Shown here one piece after another: positions 26,845 through 36,303 of a stretch of 64,000 nucleotides of DNA. The notes under the pieces are model-generated. The model was not told the origin of the DNA and did not search any database. It was given only the letters and a program-made list of their open reading frames with translations. This DNA is from Actinomadura coerulea (GTDB lineage Bacteria > Actinomycetota > Actinomycetes > Streptosporangiales > Streptosporangiaceae). Position 1 is the first letter of the stretch; each line of letters opens with the position of its first letter. The position numbers and the translations under genes were made by a program. The stretch spans positions 4,464,001-4,528,000 of the forward strand of contig NZ_JACHMQ010000001.1 of the NCBI RefSeq assembly GCF_014208105.1, read 5' to 3'.

Positions 26845-27780
26845 ATGATGATTCGCCGCGGCACCGCCGCACTCACCACCGCGCTGCTGGGCGCCTCCCT
26901 CTGTGTCACCGCAGCCCCGGCCGGCGCCTCGACCGGCGGCGTCTTCCCGCCGCTCAGGCAGAACCTGGTCTCCTACTACGACTTCGAGCACCCCGTCCCG
27001 GGCGACCCGTCCCGCGAGGCCGACGGCGGACGCTCCGGAACCACGATCAACCTCATCAACGGTGGCGCGGCCATGCGGGTGCGGGACGGCGAGCGCCGGC
27101 ACGCCATCCAGCTCGGGCAGGTCAACCCGTCCGCGAAGGGCAACGACGACTGGAAGGCGGGGATCTACTCCGCGTCCGGCGTCCCGTCCCTGCGCGCGTT
27201 CAGCTCCGCCAAGGGCGCGACCCTCGCGGGCTGGTTCAAGATGACCGGGACGAACCCGAGCCCCAACACCGAGACGTCCAACCCGAGCGACGTCTACAAC
27301 GCGATCGGCCTGTCCGGCCTGCTCACCGGCGACTCCGACGGCCACGCCGTGCGCGCCCTGCTGGAGATCATCGAGGTCTCCGGCAAGCTGCACGTCGTCG
27401 CGCTGGGCCGCCGCGTGGACGGCTCGAAGTCGCAGACGTTCGCGGCGAGCGAGGACTGGCAGAGCGTCCTCCCCCAGAACACCTGGGTGCACCTCGCCGC
27501 GACGTTCGACTACGACGCCGGCGAGATGGCGCTCTACAAGGACGGAGTGCCGCTGGACGGCTTCTACACCACGGCCGGGGACCCGTGGGGCCTCGAAGGC
27601 GCCCCCGAGCCCGACCTCACGTCCGCCACGGACCCCCGCGGCATCAAGATCGGCGGCAGCTACCCGCAGAACACCGCCGAGAAGAACCCCTGCAACTGCC
27701 GCATGGACGGCCTGATGTTCCTCGACCGCCCCCTCACCCCGAAGGAAGCGGCCATCCAGTACAAGTTCGCGAACCGCTAG
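26845..27780 (+). CDS. Secreted LamG/concanavalin A-like domain protein
   Basis: 311 residues. A Sec signal peptide (MMIRRGTAALTTALLGASLC..., cleavage near AGAS) is followed by a single LamG-type jellyroll: NLVSYYDFEHP, ATLAGWFKMTG, NTWVHLAATFDYDAGEMALYKDGVPLDGF and a C-terminal MDGLMFLDRPLTPKEAAIQYK. Such domains bind carbohydrates or act as adhesive modules; no catalytic domain is visible. It follows the PQQ dehydrogenase by 60 nt. The TAG stop codon is immediately followed by the IS982 element, which separates the gene from a hairpin that was probably its own terminator. Confidence 0.8.
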   Translation: MMIRRGTAALTTALLGASLCVTAAPAGASTGGVFPPLRQNLVSYYDFEHPVPGDPSREADGGRSGTTINLINGGAAMRVRDGERRHAIQLGQVNPSAKGNDDWKAGIYSASGVPSLRAFSSAKGATLAGWFKMTGTNPSPNTETSNPSDVYNAIGLSGLLTGDSDGHAVRALLEIIEVSGKLHVVALGRRVDGSKSQTFAASEDWQSVLPQNTWVHLAATFDYDAGEMALYKDGVPLDGFYTTAGDPWGLEGAPEPDLTSATDPRGIKIGGSYPQNTAEKNPCNCRMDGLMFLDRPLTPKEAAIQYKFANR

Positions 27781-28766
27781 ATCGTTGATGGGAAATCGTT
27801 GAACTGGGTGCGGACACGGCGAAGGGCGCCCATGGTCGGTGTGTGAAGACTGACTTGGACGCCCTTCTGACCGCACTCTACGTTCATCTGGACGATCACG
27901 TCCTGCCTTCGCGGCGACAGCGGCGGCGGGGCCGTGCCCGGCTGCTGAGCGATGCCGAGCTGGTCTGCGTGGCCGTCGCGCAGGTCCTGCTGGGATGCGA
28001 TGCCGAGCACCGGTGGCTGCGCCTGGCCCCGGCCCGGATCGGTCACCTGTTCCCGCGTCTTCCCTGCCAGTCCGAATACAACCGGCATCTGCGCGGTGCC
28101 GCCCCGCTGCTGCTGGCCGCGGCGGCGTGGCTGGTCCGTCAGACGCCCTCCTGGCATGAGCGGCTGCGGCTGATGGACGGCACCCCGGTGCGCTGCGGCG
28201 CCTCGCGTACCACCGTGCACCGCTCGGGCCTGGGCGAGATCGCCGGCTACGGCATGGACAAGTCCCACCACGCCTTCTACTGGGGCGCCAAGCTGATGCT
28301 GGTCACCACCGCCGAGGGCGCGGTGTGCGCCTTCAGCCTGGCCCACCCCAAGGAACTGGACGAACGGCTGCAGGCGATCCACCTGCTGCACGTCCAGCCG
28401 CCCGCACCAGGACCATGCCCGATCGTGTGCGACAAGGGGTTCGCCGGCGCCGGAGTGGAAAAGGCCGCCGCCGACCTGGGCCATGTGCTGATCCGGCCGC
28501 CACGCGCCGACGAGCCCGATCCGCCGGTGGCGGTGTTCCCCGGCTGGCTGCGCCAGCGCATCGAGGCGGTCATCTGGACACTGAAGAACCAGCTCGGCCT
28601 GGAACGCCACGCCGCCCGCACCACCGAAGGCCTGTGGACCCGCGTCTGCCAGCGCATCTGCGCCCTCAACGCCGCCATCTGGCACAACTGGCTCATCGAC
28701 GCACCCGTCAAACGCTCCCTGATCGCCTACGACCACTGACCAGCACCGATATTTCCCATCAACGAT
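27781..28766 (+). mobile_element. IS982-family insertion sequence, complete (986 bp)
   Basis: Bounded by perfect 16-bp terminal inverted repeats, ATCGTTGATGGGAAAT at 27781-27796 and its complement at 28751-28766. The bases CTAG occur directly on both sides (27777-27780 and 28767-28770), consistent with a 4-bp target duplication. One transposase gene fills the interior. Structure looks intact and therefore recent. Confidence 0.9.
27843..28739 (+). CDS. IS982-family transposase
   Basis: 298 residues, normal length. Family features: start MKTDLDALLTALYVHLDDH, LLSDAELVCVAVAQVLLG, the DDE first Asp in RLMDGTPVRCG, GYGMDKSHHAFYWGAKLM, the second Asp in IVCDKGFAG and the Glu in WLRQRIEAVIWTLKNQLGLE. 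All three catalytic positions are intact, so the element is potentially active. GTG start at 27843 just inside the left repeat. Confidence 0.9.
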   Translation: MKTDLDALLTALYVHLDDHVLPSRRQRRRGRARLLSDAELVCVAVAQVLLGCDAEHRWLRLAPARIGHLFPRLPCQSEYNRHLRGAAPLLLAAAAWLVRQTPSWHERLRLMDGTPVRCGASRTTVHRSGLGEIAGYGMDKSHHAFYWGAKLMLVTTAEGAVCAFSLAHPKELDERLQAIHLLHVQPPAPGPCPIVCDKGFAGAGVEKAAADLGHVLIRPPRADEPDPPVAVFPGWLRQRIEAVIWTLKNQLGLERHAARTTEGLWTRVCQRICALNAAIWHNWLIDAPVKRSLIAYDH

Positions 28767-28784
28767 CTAGACGTCCCACCCCCG

Positions 28785-28811
28785 CCGCCGGCGCCCGACG
28801 GGCGCCGGCGG
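28785..28811 (+). terminator. Terminator displaced by the IS982 insertion
   Basis: Perfect 12-bp stem CCGCCGGCGCCC / GGGCGCCGGCGG with loop GAC, followed by TGCCCTTT. In the ancestral arrangement it would lie about 14 nt behind the LamG gene stop. Confidence 0.85.
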
Positions 28812-28830
28812 TGCCCTTTCCTCGCCTTCG

Positions 28831-28853
28831 GGGCCGGGCCGGCCGCCCGGCCC
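28831..28853. terminator. Second hairpin, shared with the convergent gene end
   Basis: GGGCCGGGC / GCCCGGCCC 9-bp stem with CGGCC loop followed by TTTCT; its plus-strand tail abuts the stop codon of the minus-strand beta-propeller gene, so it can serve both directions. Confidence 0.65.
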
Positions 28854-28857
28854 TTTC

Positions 28858-29778
28858 TCATGTGCTCAAGGGAGCCGTGTAGAGGGCGGTGTCTGTGGCG
28901 GCCAGGAGGGTGCCGTCGGGGGCCAGGGCCAGGTCGTTGGCGGGGGACGGGAGCCGGATGCGGTGGGACGGGGCCGGGGCGGCGGCGTTCCAGGCGAGGA
29001 GGGTGTCGGGGGCGTCCTGGAGGGCGGCGGCCACCAGGAGGTGACCGTCGACCAAGGCCGCGGCCACCTGGTCGCAGGGGGCCGGAGTGGCCAGGGTCGC
29101 GAGGCGGTCGCCGTCCAGGCCGTGCACGCCCAGGCCCTCGGGGGCCGTGCTGAGGAGGACGAGGCCGTCCGGGGACGGCGCCAGCGCCATGGCGGGGGGC
29201 CGGGCCCCGGAGGGGGCTGTGGCGATCTCCTCGCCGCGTTCGAGGTCGAGGAGCGTGACCGCGGAGTCGCCGGTCAGGCCGGCGAGGGCGCCGGCCGCGG
29301 GCGCCGCGTGCAGGAGCCGGCGGCCGATGGCGCTGCGGTGGCCGAGCCAGAGGCGGAAGTCGGCGAGGCGGTCGCCCGTGAGCGCGTCCCACACGGCGAC
29401 CTGGGCGTCGTTCGCGGGGCCGAAGACGGCGACGACGGCGCCGCGGCCGTGGTGGACGGTGAGGCCCACCAGGTCGGGCTGGGCGTCCAGAGTGAGTTCG
29501 CCGCCCGTGCCGAGGTCGTGGACGTGGAGGCGGTCGCGGTGCGTCCAGGCGACGGTCGGCGACCCGGCGGGGAGCCCGAACGCCCAGTCGGCCCGGTCGG
29601 CGGGGAAGCCGGGGATCGGCGGGCCGAGCGGCGCGCCGGAGGCCAGGTCCCACGCCTGGCCGGTGTTCACGCCCTGCCCGACTCGGGAGGCGAACGCCAG
29701 CGACGGGCGCTCGGCGGTGGCGGCCACGCCGTCGAAGGACCCTCGCGCCAACGGGCCCGCCAGCACGCTTTCCGGCAT
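28858..29778 (-). CDS. Beta-propeller/WD40-like repeat protein
   Basis: 306 residues with regularly spaced segments of the kind W-D-x-x-x-G (QAWDLASGAPLGPP, AVWDALTGDRLAD, TLLDLERGEEIA) and LALAPDGTLLAATD near the end, typical of quinoprotein or WD40 propellers. No signal peptide, so cytoplasmic. The repeats are few (5-7 blades expected) and no partner is encoded nearby. ATG at 29778 gives the best family-like start, though its Shine-Dalgarno is poor. Function unknown; protein-protein scaffolding is the general expectation. Confidence 0.6.
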   Translation of the reverse strand: MPESVLAGPLARGSFDGVAATAERPSLAFASRVGQGVNTGQAWDLASGAPLGPPIPGFPADRADWAFGLPAGSPTVAWTHRDRLHVHDLGTGGELTLDAQPDLVGLTVHHGRGAVVAVFGPANDAQVAVWDALTGDRLADFRLWLGHRSAIGRRLLHAAPAAGALAGLTGDSAVTLLDLERGEEIATAPSGARPPAMALAPSPDGLVLLSTAPEGLGVHGLDGDRLATLATPAPCDQVAAALVDGHLLVAAALQDAPDTLLAWNAAAPAPSHRIRLPSPANDLALAPDGTLLAATDTALYTAPLST

Positions 29779-29848
29779 GCGTCGGAGCGTAGGCCACGCG
29801 GCGGAGATCGTTCCAGACAGTCGGGAAATCGGGAAGGTCAAGTCCGAG

Positions 29849-30913
<1,065 letters not shown>

Positions 30914-30926
30914 CTCGTCCGGCAGC

Positions 30927-31580
30927 CTACAGCGCCGGGGCGTCCGCCCGCGTCGCCCCCTCGTGCACCGTCAGCAGGTACTTGACCAGCGCCGTCAGCA
31001 CGTCCTTGCCGGACGTGCGCTCCCGTACGTCGCACATCACGACCGGGGTGCCCTCGCTGAGGTCGAGCGCCTCCCGGATCTCGTCGGGCGCGTAGTCGTA
31101 GCCGTCGTCGAAGCGGTTCACCGCGATGACGAACGGAAGGCCCCGGTTCTCGAAGTAGTCGACGGCGGGGAAGCAGTCCGAGAGGCGGCGGGTGTCGGCG
31201 AGGACGACCGCGCCGAGCGCCCCGAAGGACAGCTCGTCCCACATGAACCAGAACCGGTCCTGGCCGGGCGTGCCGAACAGGTAGAGCACGAGGCCGTCGC
31301 GGATCGTGATGCGGCCGAAGTCCATCGCGACCGTGGTGGTGGTCTTCTGCTCGACGCCCTCGGTGTCGTCGACGCCGACGCCCCGGTCGGTGAGCAGCTC
31401 CTCGGTCTGCAGCGGGCGGATCTCGCTGACGGAGCCGACGAGCGTGGTCTTGCCGACGCCGAAGCCTCCGGCGACGAGGATCTTCACCGCGACCGGGGTC
31501 GCCGGACCGACCCCCTCGGGGGACGGCCCCGCGCTCCCTCCGGCGGCCGCACCGGCGTTCTCAGAGGGCTTGAAGACCAT
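30927..31580 (-). CDS. cvnD: Conservon GTPase CvnD (MglA/Ras-like)
   Basis: 217 residues. P-loop GGFGVGKTTLVGS near residue 38-50, T-loop region TTTTVAMDFGRI, LFGTPGQDRFWFMWDEL as the switch II (DxxG equivalent is GTPGQ), and N-R-F-D (AVNRFDDGY) as the NKxD-like specificity motif. A ~25-residue low-complexity Ala/Gly/Pro tail precedes the domain. In conservons CvnD is a membrane-associated switch controlled by the CvnA kinase-like protein and CvnB. It overlaps the DUF742 gene by 20 bases, so the two are co-translated. GalT follows on the same strand after 14 nt. Confidence 0.92.
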   Translation of the reverse strand: MVFKPSENAGAAAGGSAGPSPEGVGPATPVAVKILVAGGFGVGKTTLVGSVSEIRPLQTEELLTDRGVGVDDTEGVEQKTTTTVAMDFGRITIRDGLVLYLFGTPGQDRFWFMWDELSFGALGAVVLADTRRLSDCFPAVDYFENRGLPFVIAVNRFDDGYDYAPDEIREALDLSEGTPVVMCDVRERTSGKDVLTALVKYLLTVHEGATRADAPAL

Positions 31581-31938
31581 GGAGCACTTCCCTCAGCAGA
31601 CGTTCCTTGGAGAGCGCGCTCTCCTGTTGGGGACGGGTGGCGGTGATGAGCCGGTGGTGGAGCAGATCGCCGAGCAGCACCCGCACGACGACGAGCGGCA
31701 GCCCGACCCGCGCCGCGACCTCGGCCACCGGCAGCGGTTGCAGGCACATCTCCAGGATGTCGAGATGCTCGGGACCGATGCCGGGTGAGCCCGACCGCGG
31801 CCGCGCCGCGGTCGAGATTATCGTGATCATGTCGAAGGCCTCGCCGGTCGCGGGCCTGGCGCGCCCGCGGGTGAGCGCGTACGACCGCACGATCGGGCCG
31901 GCCTCGTCATCGAGCCATTCGCTGCCAGGACCGGTCAT
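31561..31938 (-). CDS. cvnC: DUF742 conservon protein CvnC
   Basis: 125 residues; DUF742 pattern: PIVRSYALTRGRARP, DMITIISTAA, GPEHLDILEMCLQPLPVAEVAARVGLPLVVVRVLLGDLLHHRLI with a winged-helix-like core. In conservons it links the sensor kinase-like CvnA with the GTPase CvnD. Starts 6 nt behind the stop of the CvnA gene and overlaps CvnD by 20 bases. The Roadblock/LC7 protein CvnB, normally encoded between CvnA and CvnC, is absent here. Confidence 0.92.
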   Translation of the reverse strand: MTGPGSEWLDDEAGPIVRSYALTRGRARPATGEAFDMITIISTAARPRSGSPGIGPEHLDILEMCLQPLPVAEVAARVGLPLVVVRVLLGDLLHHRLITATRPQQESALSKERLLREVLHGLQAL

Positions 31939-31944
31939 GGTCCG

Positions 31945-34623
31945 TCACGATTCCTCGGTGTCGAGGGACTCGGCGCGGCCGCGCCGGGTGCCCTGCTGGA
32001 TGGACGACATCATCGACCGCAGCTGCTCGGGCGACCGGTCGGCGCGGGCGGTGGGCGCGGGAGCGGCCGGGGCGGAGTTCTCCTCGCGCAGCTGGGAGGC
32101 CATGTTCTCCTGCCTGACCCGCTTCGGCAACGAGGGCCGGTCGGCGCCGGGCGACTTGCCCGGGGGACGCCGCCGCACCTCGCGGGGCGAGCGCGGAACG
32201 CTCGGCGGGGGCGGCGCCGGCGCGAGATCGGGCTCGGGTTCGGGTTCCGGTTCGGGCGGGTCGCCCCACGGCGACGGGGCCGCGCGGGGCGTCGGCGCCG
32301 GGCCCTGGATCGGCTCCTCGAACACCGGGATGGGCCCCGTCAGCGCGTCCGGTTCCGAGCGCGGCTCCCCGGGCTGGGGGACGGCGGCGGCCGGGGGGAT
32401 GAACGGGCGAACGGGCTGCGCCGGCTGGGCGAGCGGCTCCGGAGAGGGCGGTGGCGACGGGACCGCGGAGGGCGCCGCGTGCCGTCCGGACGGCAGGTGC
32501 AGCACGGACCCGCCCTCGTCCAGCACCGGCTGCGGGCCGCTGCGGACGCTGGCGCCGCCGCTCACGACCGTGCCGACGGGGACGAGCGCGTCCTCGGCGC
32601 GGCGGGTGGTCAGGGCGGGCGCGCTCCGCACCGGTTCGCCCTCGTCGGGGACGACGAGCTCCTCGGGCAGCAGCACGATCGCGGTCATGCCGCCGTAGGG
32701 GGACGTCCGCAGGGTGACCTTGATGTTGTGCCGGCGGGCCAGCCGGCCGACGACGAACAGGCCGAGCTGCGCGCTGTCGGACAGGTCGAACTCGGCGGCG
32801 GTGGCGAGCCGCTCGTTGGCGGCGGCGAGGCTGGGCTCGTCCATGCTGAGGCCGCGGTCCTCGACCTCCAGCGTGAAGCCGTGCGAGACGGCCTGCCCCT
32901 GCACCTGGACGGTCGTGTGCGGCGGCGAGAACGTCGCGGCGTTCTCGATCAGCTCGGCGAGCAGGTGGATGACGTCGGCGACGGCGGGGCCGACGATCGC
33001 GGCGCGGGTCATCGGGGCGACGTTGACGCGGGTGTAGTCCTCGACCTCGGACGCCGCGGCGCGGGCGACGTCCACGATCGCGACGGGGCTGCGCCAGCCG
33101 CGGCCGGGCGCCTGCCCGGACAGGATGATCAGGCCCTCGGCGTGCCGGCGCATGCGGGTGGCGAGGTGGTCGACCCGGAACAGGTCCTCCAGGTCGTCGG
33201 GGGTCTCGATGCGCCGCTCCATCGAGTCCAGCAGCTTGAGCTGGCGGTGCAGCAGCGTCTGGCTGCGGCGGGCGAGGTTGACGAACACGTCGCTGACGTT
33301 GCGGCGCAGCGTCGCCTCCTCGACGGCGCTCTGGATCGCGGTGCGGCGGGCGGCGTTGAACGCCTCGCCGACCTGGTCGATCTCGCGGGTCCCGAACGCC
33401 AGCGGCGGCGCCTCCGCGGCCACGTCGACCTCCTCGCCGCGGCGCAGCCGGCGGATGACGCCGGGCAGCCGGACGTCGGCCAGGTCGATCGCCTCGCGGC
33501 GCAGCCGGCGCAGCTCGCGGATGACGGACCGGGCGACCCACACCGCGAGGACGAGGGTGGCGACGACCGCGACCAGCCCGAGCGCGCCCGCGAGGACGAC
33601 GCGGGTGATGATGCCCTCGGAGATCGGCTGGGCGCGCTTCTCGGCGCCCGCCGACACCGACAGTTCGAGCCCGCGGAGCCGGGTGAGGTTGGAGTCGGCG
33701 GTGGTCTTCCACAGCGCGCCGGCGGCGCCGGTGGCGTTGACCAGCCGGGGCGAGGCGACGAAGCGGTCCTCCAGCGCGCGGAGCCGGGCGTACTCGGGCA
33801 TGCCGACGATGCGCTCGTAGTAGGACTGGTCGGGCGAGCGCAGCTCGGCCGCCGTGTAGGTGTACAGGGTGCGCTGCGTCCCGACGAGCTTGACGTACTG
33901 GGCGTGCTCGCCGGCCGTGATCCTGCCGGCGGCGAGCGCGCCGGCCAGCAGCGCGTCCTCCTGCGCGAGGACCTCGCGGGCCCGGGTCAGCGACGCCTCG
34001 TTGCGGGCGTCCTTGGCGACCTCGGAGTTGTCCAGCGTGGCGAGGGAGCCCTGCAGCGCTCCCACGTCGCCGAGCAGCGCCGTGTAGTCGGCGAACGCGC
34101 GGGCCCGGTCCAGGCGGCCGGCGTCGATGGCGCGGCGCCGGTCCTCCAGCCCGTCCAGCTCGATGAGGATCTTGCCGGCGATGCGCCGGGCGTCCTTCGG
34201 GGCGGCGCCCTCGACGGCCTCGGACCTGGCGAGCCGGCGGAACAGGTCGGCCTGCCGGTCGGTGACCAGGCGGCCTGACTCCATGGCGGCGCGGTCGCCC
34301 TCCGCGCGGCCGCCGAGGTACACCATCGACAGCCGGCGTTCGGCCTGCAGCGCGCTGCCGAGCGCGCCCGACGGGTAGCCGTAGTGGTCCTGGACTGTCT
34401 TGACGTGGCGGAGGTTGAGCCCCTCTCCGAGCGCGATGCTCGCGGCGAACGCCCACAGCACGCCGAGGGAGACCACCGAGACGGTGACCATCAGGACGAC
34501 TTTGAAGCGGATGGAGCGGAAACGCGCGGCCTTGGGAGCCCGCCGGTGTCCGGCGGACGAGTCCGTTGTGCGGCCTCGATTTGGCACTGCGGCAGAACCT
34601 TCACTCGGTCGGACGGCTGGCAT
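31945..34623 (-). CDS. cvnA: Conservon sensor histidine kinase-like protein CvnA (NIT-HAMP-HATPase)
   Basis: 892 residues. Two transmembrane helices (about residues 38-58 and 333-357) enclose an extracellular nitrate/nitrite-sensing-like (NIT) helical domain. Then HAMP, a degenerate dimerisation region with RNVSDVFVNLARRSQTLLHRQLKLLD, and an ATPase domain with N-box ELIENAATFSPPHT and G-box DSAQLGLFVVGRLARRHNI. There is no clear phospho-acceptor His, as in other CvnA proteins. A long Pro/Ser/Glu-rich tail (~250 residues) ends in the conserved QLRSMMSSIQQGTRRGR. The first gene of the conservon operon. Start ATG 34623; a GTG 13 codons later is possible. Confidence 0.88.
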   Translation of the reverse strand: MPAVRPSEGSAAVPNRGRTTDSSAGHRRAPKAARFRSIRFKVVLMVTVSVVSLGVLWAFAASIALGEGLNLRHVKTVQDHYGYPSGALGSALQAERRLSMVYLGGRAEGDRAAMESGRLVTDRQADLFRRLARSEAVEGAAPKDARRIAGKILIELDGLEDRRRAIDAGRLDRARAFADYTALLGDVGALQGSLATLDNSEVAKDARNEASLTRAREVLAQEDALLAGALAAGRITAGEHAQYVKLVGTQRTLYTYTAAELRSPDQSYYERIVGMPEYARLRALEDRFVASPRLVNATGAAGALWKTTADSNLTRLRGLELSVSAGAEKRAQPISEGIITRVVLAGALGLVAVVATLVLAVWVARSVIRELRRLRREAIDLADVRLPGVIRRLRRGEEVDVAAEAPPLAFGTREIDQVGEAFNAARRTAIQSAVEEATLRRNVSDVFVNLARRSQTLLHRQLKLLDSMERRIETPDDLEDLFRVDHLATRMRRHAEGLIILSGQAPGRGWRSPVAIVDVARAAASEVEDYTRVNVAPMTRAAIVGPAVADVIHLLAELIENAATFSPPHTTVQVQGQAVSHGFTLEVEDRGLSMDEPSLAAANERLATAAEFDLSDSAQLGLFVVGRLARRHNIKVTLRTSPYGGMTAIVLLPEELVVPDEGEPVRSAPALTTRRAEDALVPVGTVVSGGASVRSGPQPVLDEGGSVLHLPSGRHAAPSAVPSPPPSPEPLAQPAQPVRPFIPPAAAVPQPGEPRSEPDALTGPIPVFEEPIQGPAPTPRAAPSPWGDPPEPEPEPEPDLAPAPPPPSVPRSPREVRRRPPGKSPGADRPSLPKRVRQENMASQLREENSAPAAPAPTARADRSPEQLRSMMSSIQQGTRRGRAESLDTEES

Positions 34624-34758
34624 CGACTACGCGCGGAGCGGCTCGCGCGGAACGTCAGGAGAGCCTAGGACGGTCCACCACCATGTGTCGACAGTTTCCA
34701 GATCATCACGTTTTGTGGCGACGGACAGCCCAAAATACCCCTACGATGCCTCAGCGTG

Positions 34759-35976
34759 ATGGCTCGTACCCCAGAAGCGACGACGACCGTGCGCTCACCG
34801 GCCCGCGTCCGCCGGACCCTGCTCGCTACGGGGGCGCTGGTCGCGACGGTGCTGACCGGCTCCTGCAGCGGCGACTCCGGCGGGACCTCCGCGCCGCCCG
34901 ACGTCCCCACGCTGCAGGAACTCGGCACCCCGGAGGGCCGGCTCGACCTCGTCGCCTGGGCCGGATACGCCGAGAACGGCTCGAACGACCCGAAGGTCGA
35001 CTGGGTCAAACCGTTCACGAAGGCGACCGGCTGCAAGGTCTACACGAAGGTCGCCGACACCTCCGACTCGATGGTCGCGCTCATGAAGAGCGGGAGGTAC
35101 GACGGCGTGTCGGCGTCCGGCGACGCGAGCCTGCGGCTCATCTACGGCGGGACGGTCGCGCCCGTCAACACCCGCCTGCTCAGCAACTGGAACGACATCG
35201 CCGGGTACCTGAAGAACCAGCCGTACAACTCCGCCGCCGGGCGCATGTACGGCGTCCCGCACGGCTACGGCGCCAATATGCTGATGTACCGTACGGACAA
35301 GATCACGCAGCGTCCGACGTCGTGGAGCGTGGTGTGGGACAAGGAGTCCCCCGCCGCCGGGCACGTCGTCGCCTACGACTCCCCCATCTACATCGCCGAC
35401 GCCGCGCTCTACCTGAAGGCGCACCGCCCCGATCTGAAGATCAACGACGTCTACGAGCTGGACGAGAAGCAGTTCGACGCCGCGGTCGACCTGCTGAAGC
35501 AGCAGCGCCCGAACGTCAACCAGTACTGGGCCAACTACCTGGACGAACTCCAGTCGTTCAAGAGCGGCTACAACTACGCCGGCACCGCCTGGCAGGTGAC
35601 CGCGAACCTGGCCATGGCGGAGAAGGCGCCGGTCGCCACGACGATCCCCGACGAGGGCGCGACCGGCTGGTCCGACACGTGGATGATCTCCTCGAAGGCC
35701 CAGCATCCGACCTGCATGTACCAGTGGATGAACTGGATCACCATGCCCAAGGTGCAGGCGGAGGTCGCGCAGTGGTTCGGTGAGGCGCCCGCCAACCCGA
35801 AGGCGTGCAGGTACACCGCCAAGGGCTTCTGCTCGACCTACCACGTCGGCGACCCGGAGTTCTACAAGCGCCTGGCGTTCTGGAAGACCCCCGTGAAGGA
35901 GTGCGGGGACGACCGCGGCAGCAAGTGCGTGGACTACTCCCGCTGGGCCCAGGCCTGGACGCAGATCAAGGGCTGA
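34759..35976 (+). CDS. Extracellular solute-binding lipoprotein (PotD/spermidine-putrescine type)
   Basis: 405 residues from ATG 34759 (a GTG lies one codon upstream). Lipoprotein signal: Arg-rich start, hydrophobic ALVATVLTGSCSG with lipobox LTGSC, so Cys-anchored. The body is of the type 2 periplasmic binding fold: LDLVAWAGYAENG near residue 60, YGVPHGYGANMLMYRTDKI, SWSVVWDKE and KAQHPTCMYQWMNWI. Such proteins bind polyamines or related amines. The other ABC components are not in the window, so this is an orphan binding protein. Extra cysteines (four in the C-terminal 80 residues) suggest disulfides. Divergent to cvnA with 135 bp between. Confidence 0.88.
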   Translation: MARTPEATTTVRSPARVRRTLLATGALVATVLTGSCSGDSGGTSAPPDVPTLQELGTPEGRLDLVAWAGYAENGSNDPKVDWVKPFTKATGCKVYTKVADTSDSMVALMKSGRYDGVSASGDASLRLIYGGTVAPVNTRLLSNWNDIAGYLKNQPYNSAAGRMYGVPHGYGANMLMYRTDKITQRPTSWSVVWDKESPAAGHVVAYDSPIYIADAALYLKAHRPDLKINDVYELDEKQFDAAVDLLKQQRPNVNQYWANYLDELQSFKSGYNYAGTAWQVTANLAMAEKAPVATTIPDEGATGWSDTWMISSKAQHPTCMYQWMNWITMPKVQAEVAQWFGEAPANPKACRYTAKGFCSTYHVGDPEFYKRLAFWKTPVKECGDDRGSKCVDYSRWAQAWTQIKG

Positions 35977-35988
35977 CCCGCCCGCCGG

Positions 35989-36222
35989 TCAGGGCCAGCG
36001 GTACTCCGCGCCCGCGGACGGGACGTGGTGGGGCAGATAGCACTTCGTCGTGACGTGCTCGTCCTTGCAGTCGAGGCACAGGTAGGTGCGGTGGCCGCGC
36101 AGACCGCGGCCCCGCCGGTCGCAGGGCGGGCAGACGCACGGCGACCAGCCGACGATGACCCGGCCCGGATCGAGCCTGTGCCCGGCCGGGCACAGGAACG
36201 GGACGTGTTCGGGAGCCTGCAC
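35989..36222 (-). CDS. Small zinc-ribbon-like protein
   Basis: 77 residues with six cysteines and several histidines: LCPAGHRL, SPCVCPPC, YLCLDCKDEHVTTKCYLPHH. This suggests one or two zinc sites. GTG start at 36220-36222. It is convergent with the solute-binding lipoprotein, 12 nt between stop codons. Similar short proteins occur in actinomycetes without assigned roles; function unknown. Not obviously part of the encapsulin operon upstream (81 nt gap), although on the same strand. Confidence 0.6.
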   Translation of the reverse strand: MQAPEHVPFLCPAGHRLDPGRVIVGWSPCVCPPCDRRGRGLRGHRTYLCLDCKDEHVTTKCYLPHHVPSAGAEYRWP

Positions 36223-36303
36223 GACTCGACACCCTACTCGAACATGTGATCGATCGAGAAGGCCCCCCGGGCGGCGGGGGGGCGGGCAGGTGGCGGGTCG
36301 GGG

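Noticed and set aside
24151..27876. Minus-strand open frame of over 1,200 codons opposite the PQQ dehydrogenase and LamG genes
   Set aside because: Low-complexity Arg/Val/Gly product, no start signal, and it runs across two clearly coding plus-strand genes with signal peptides.
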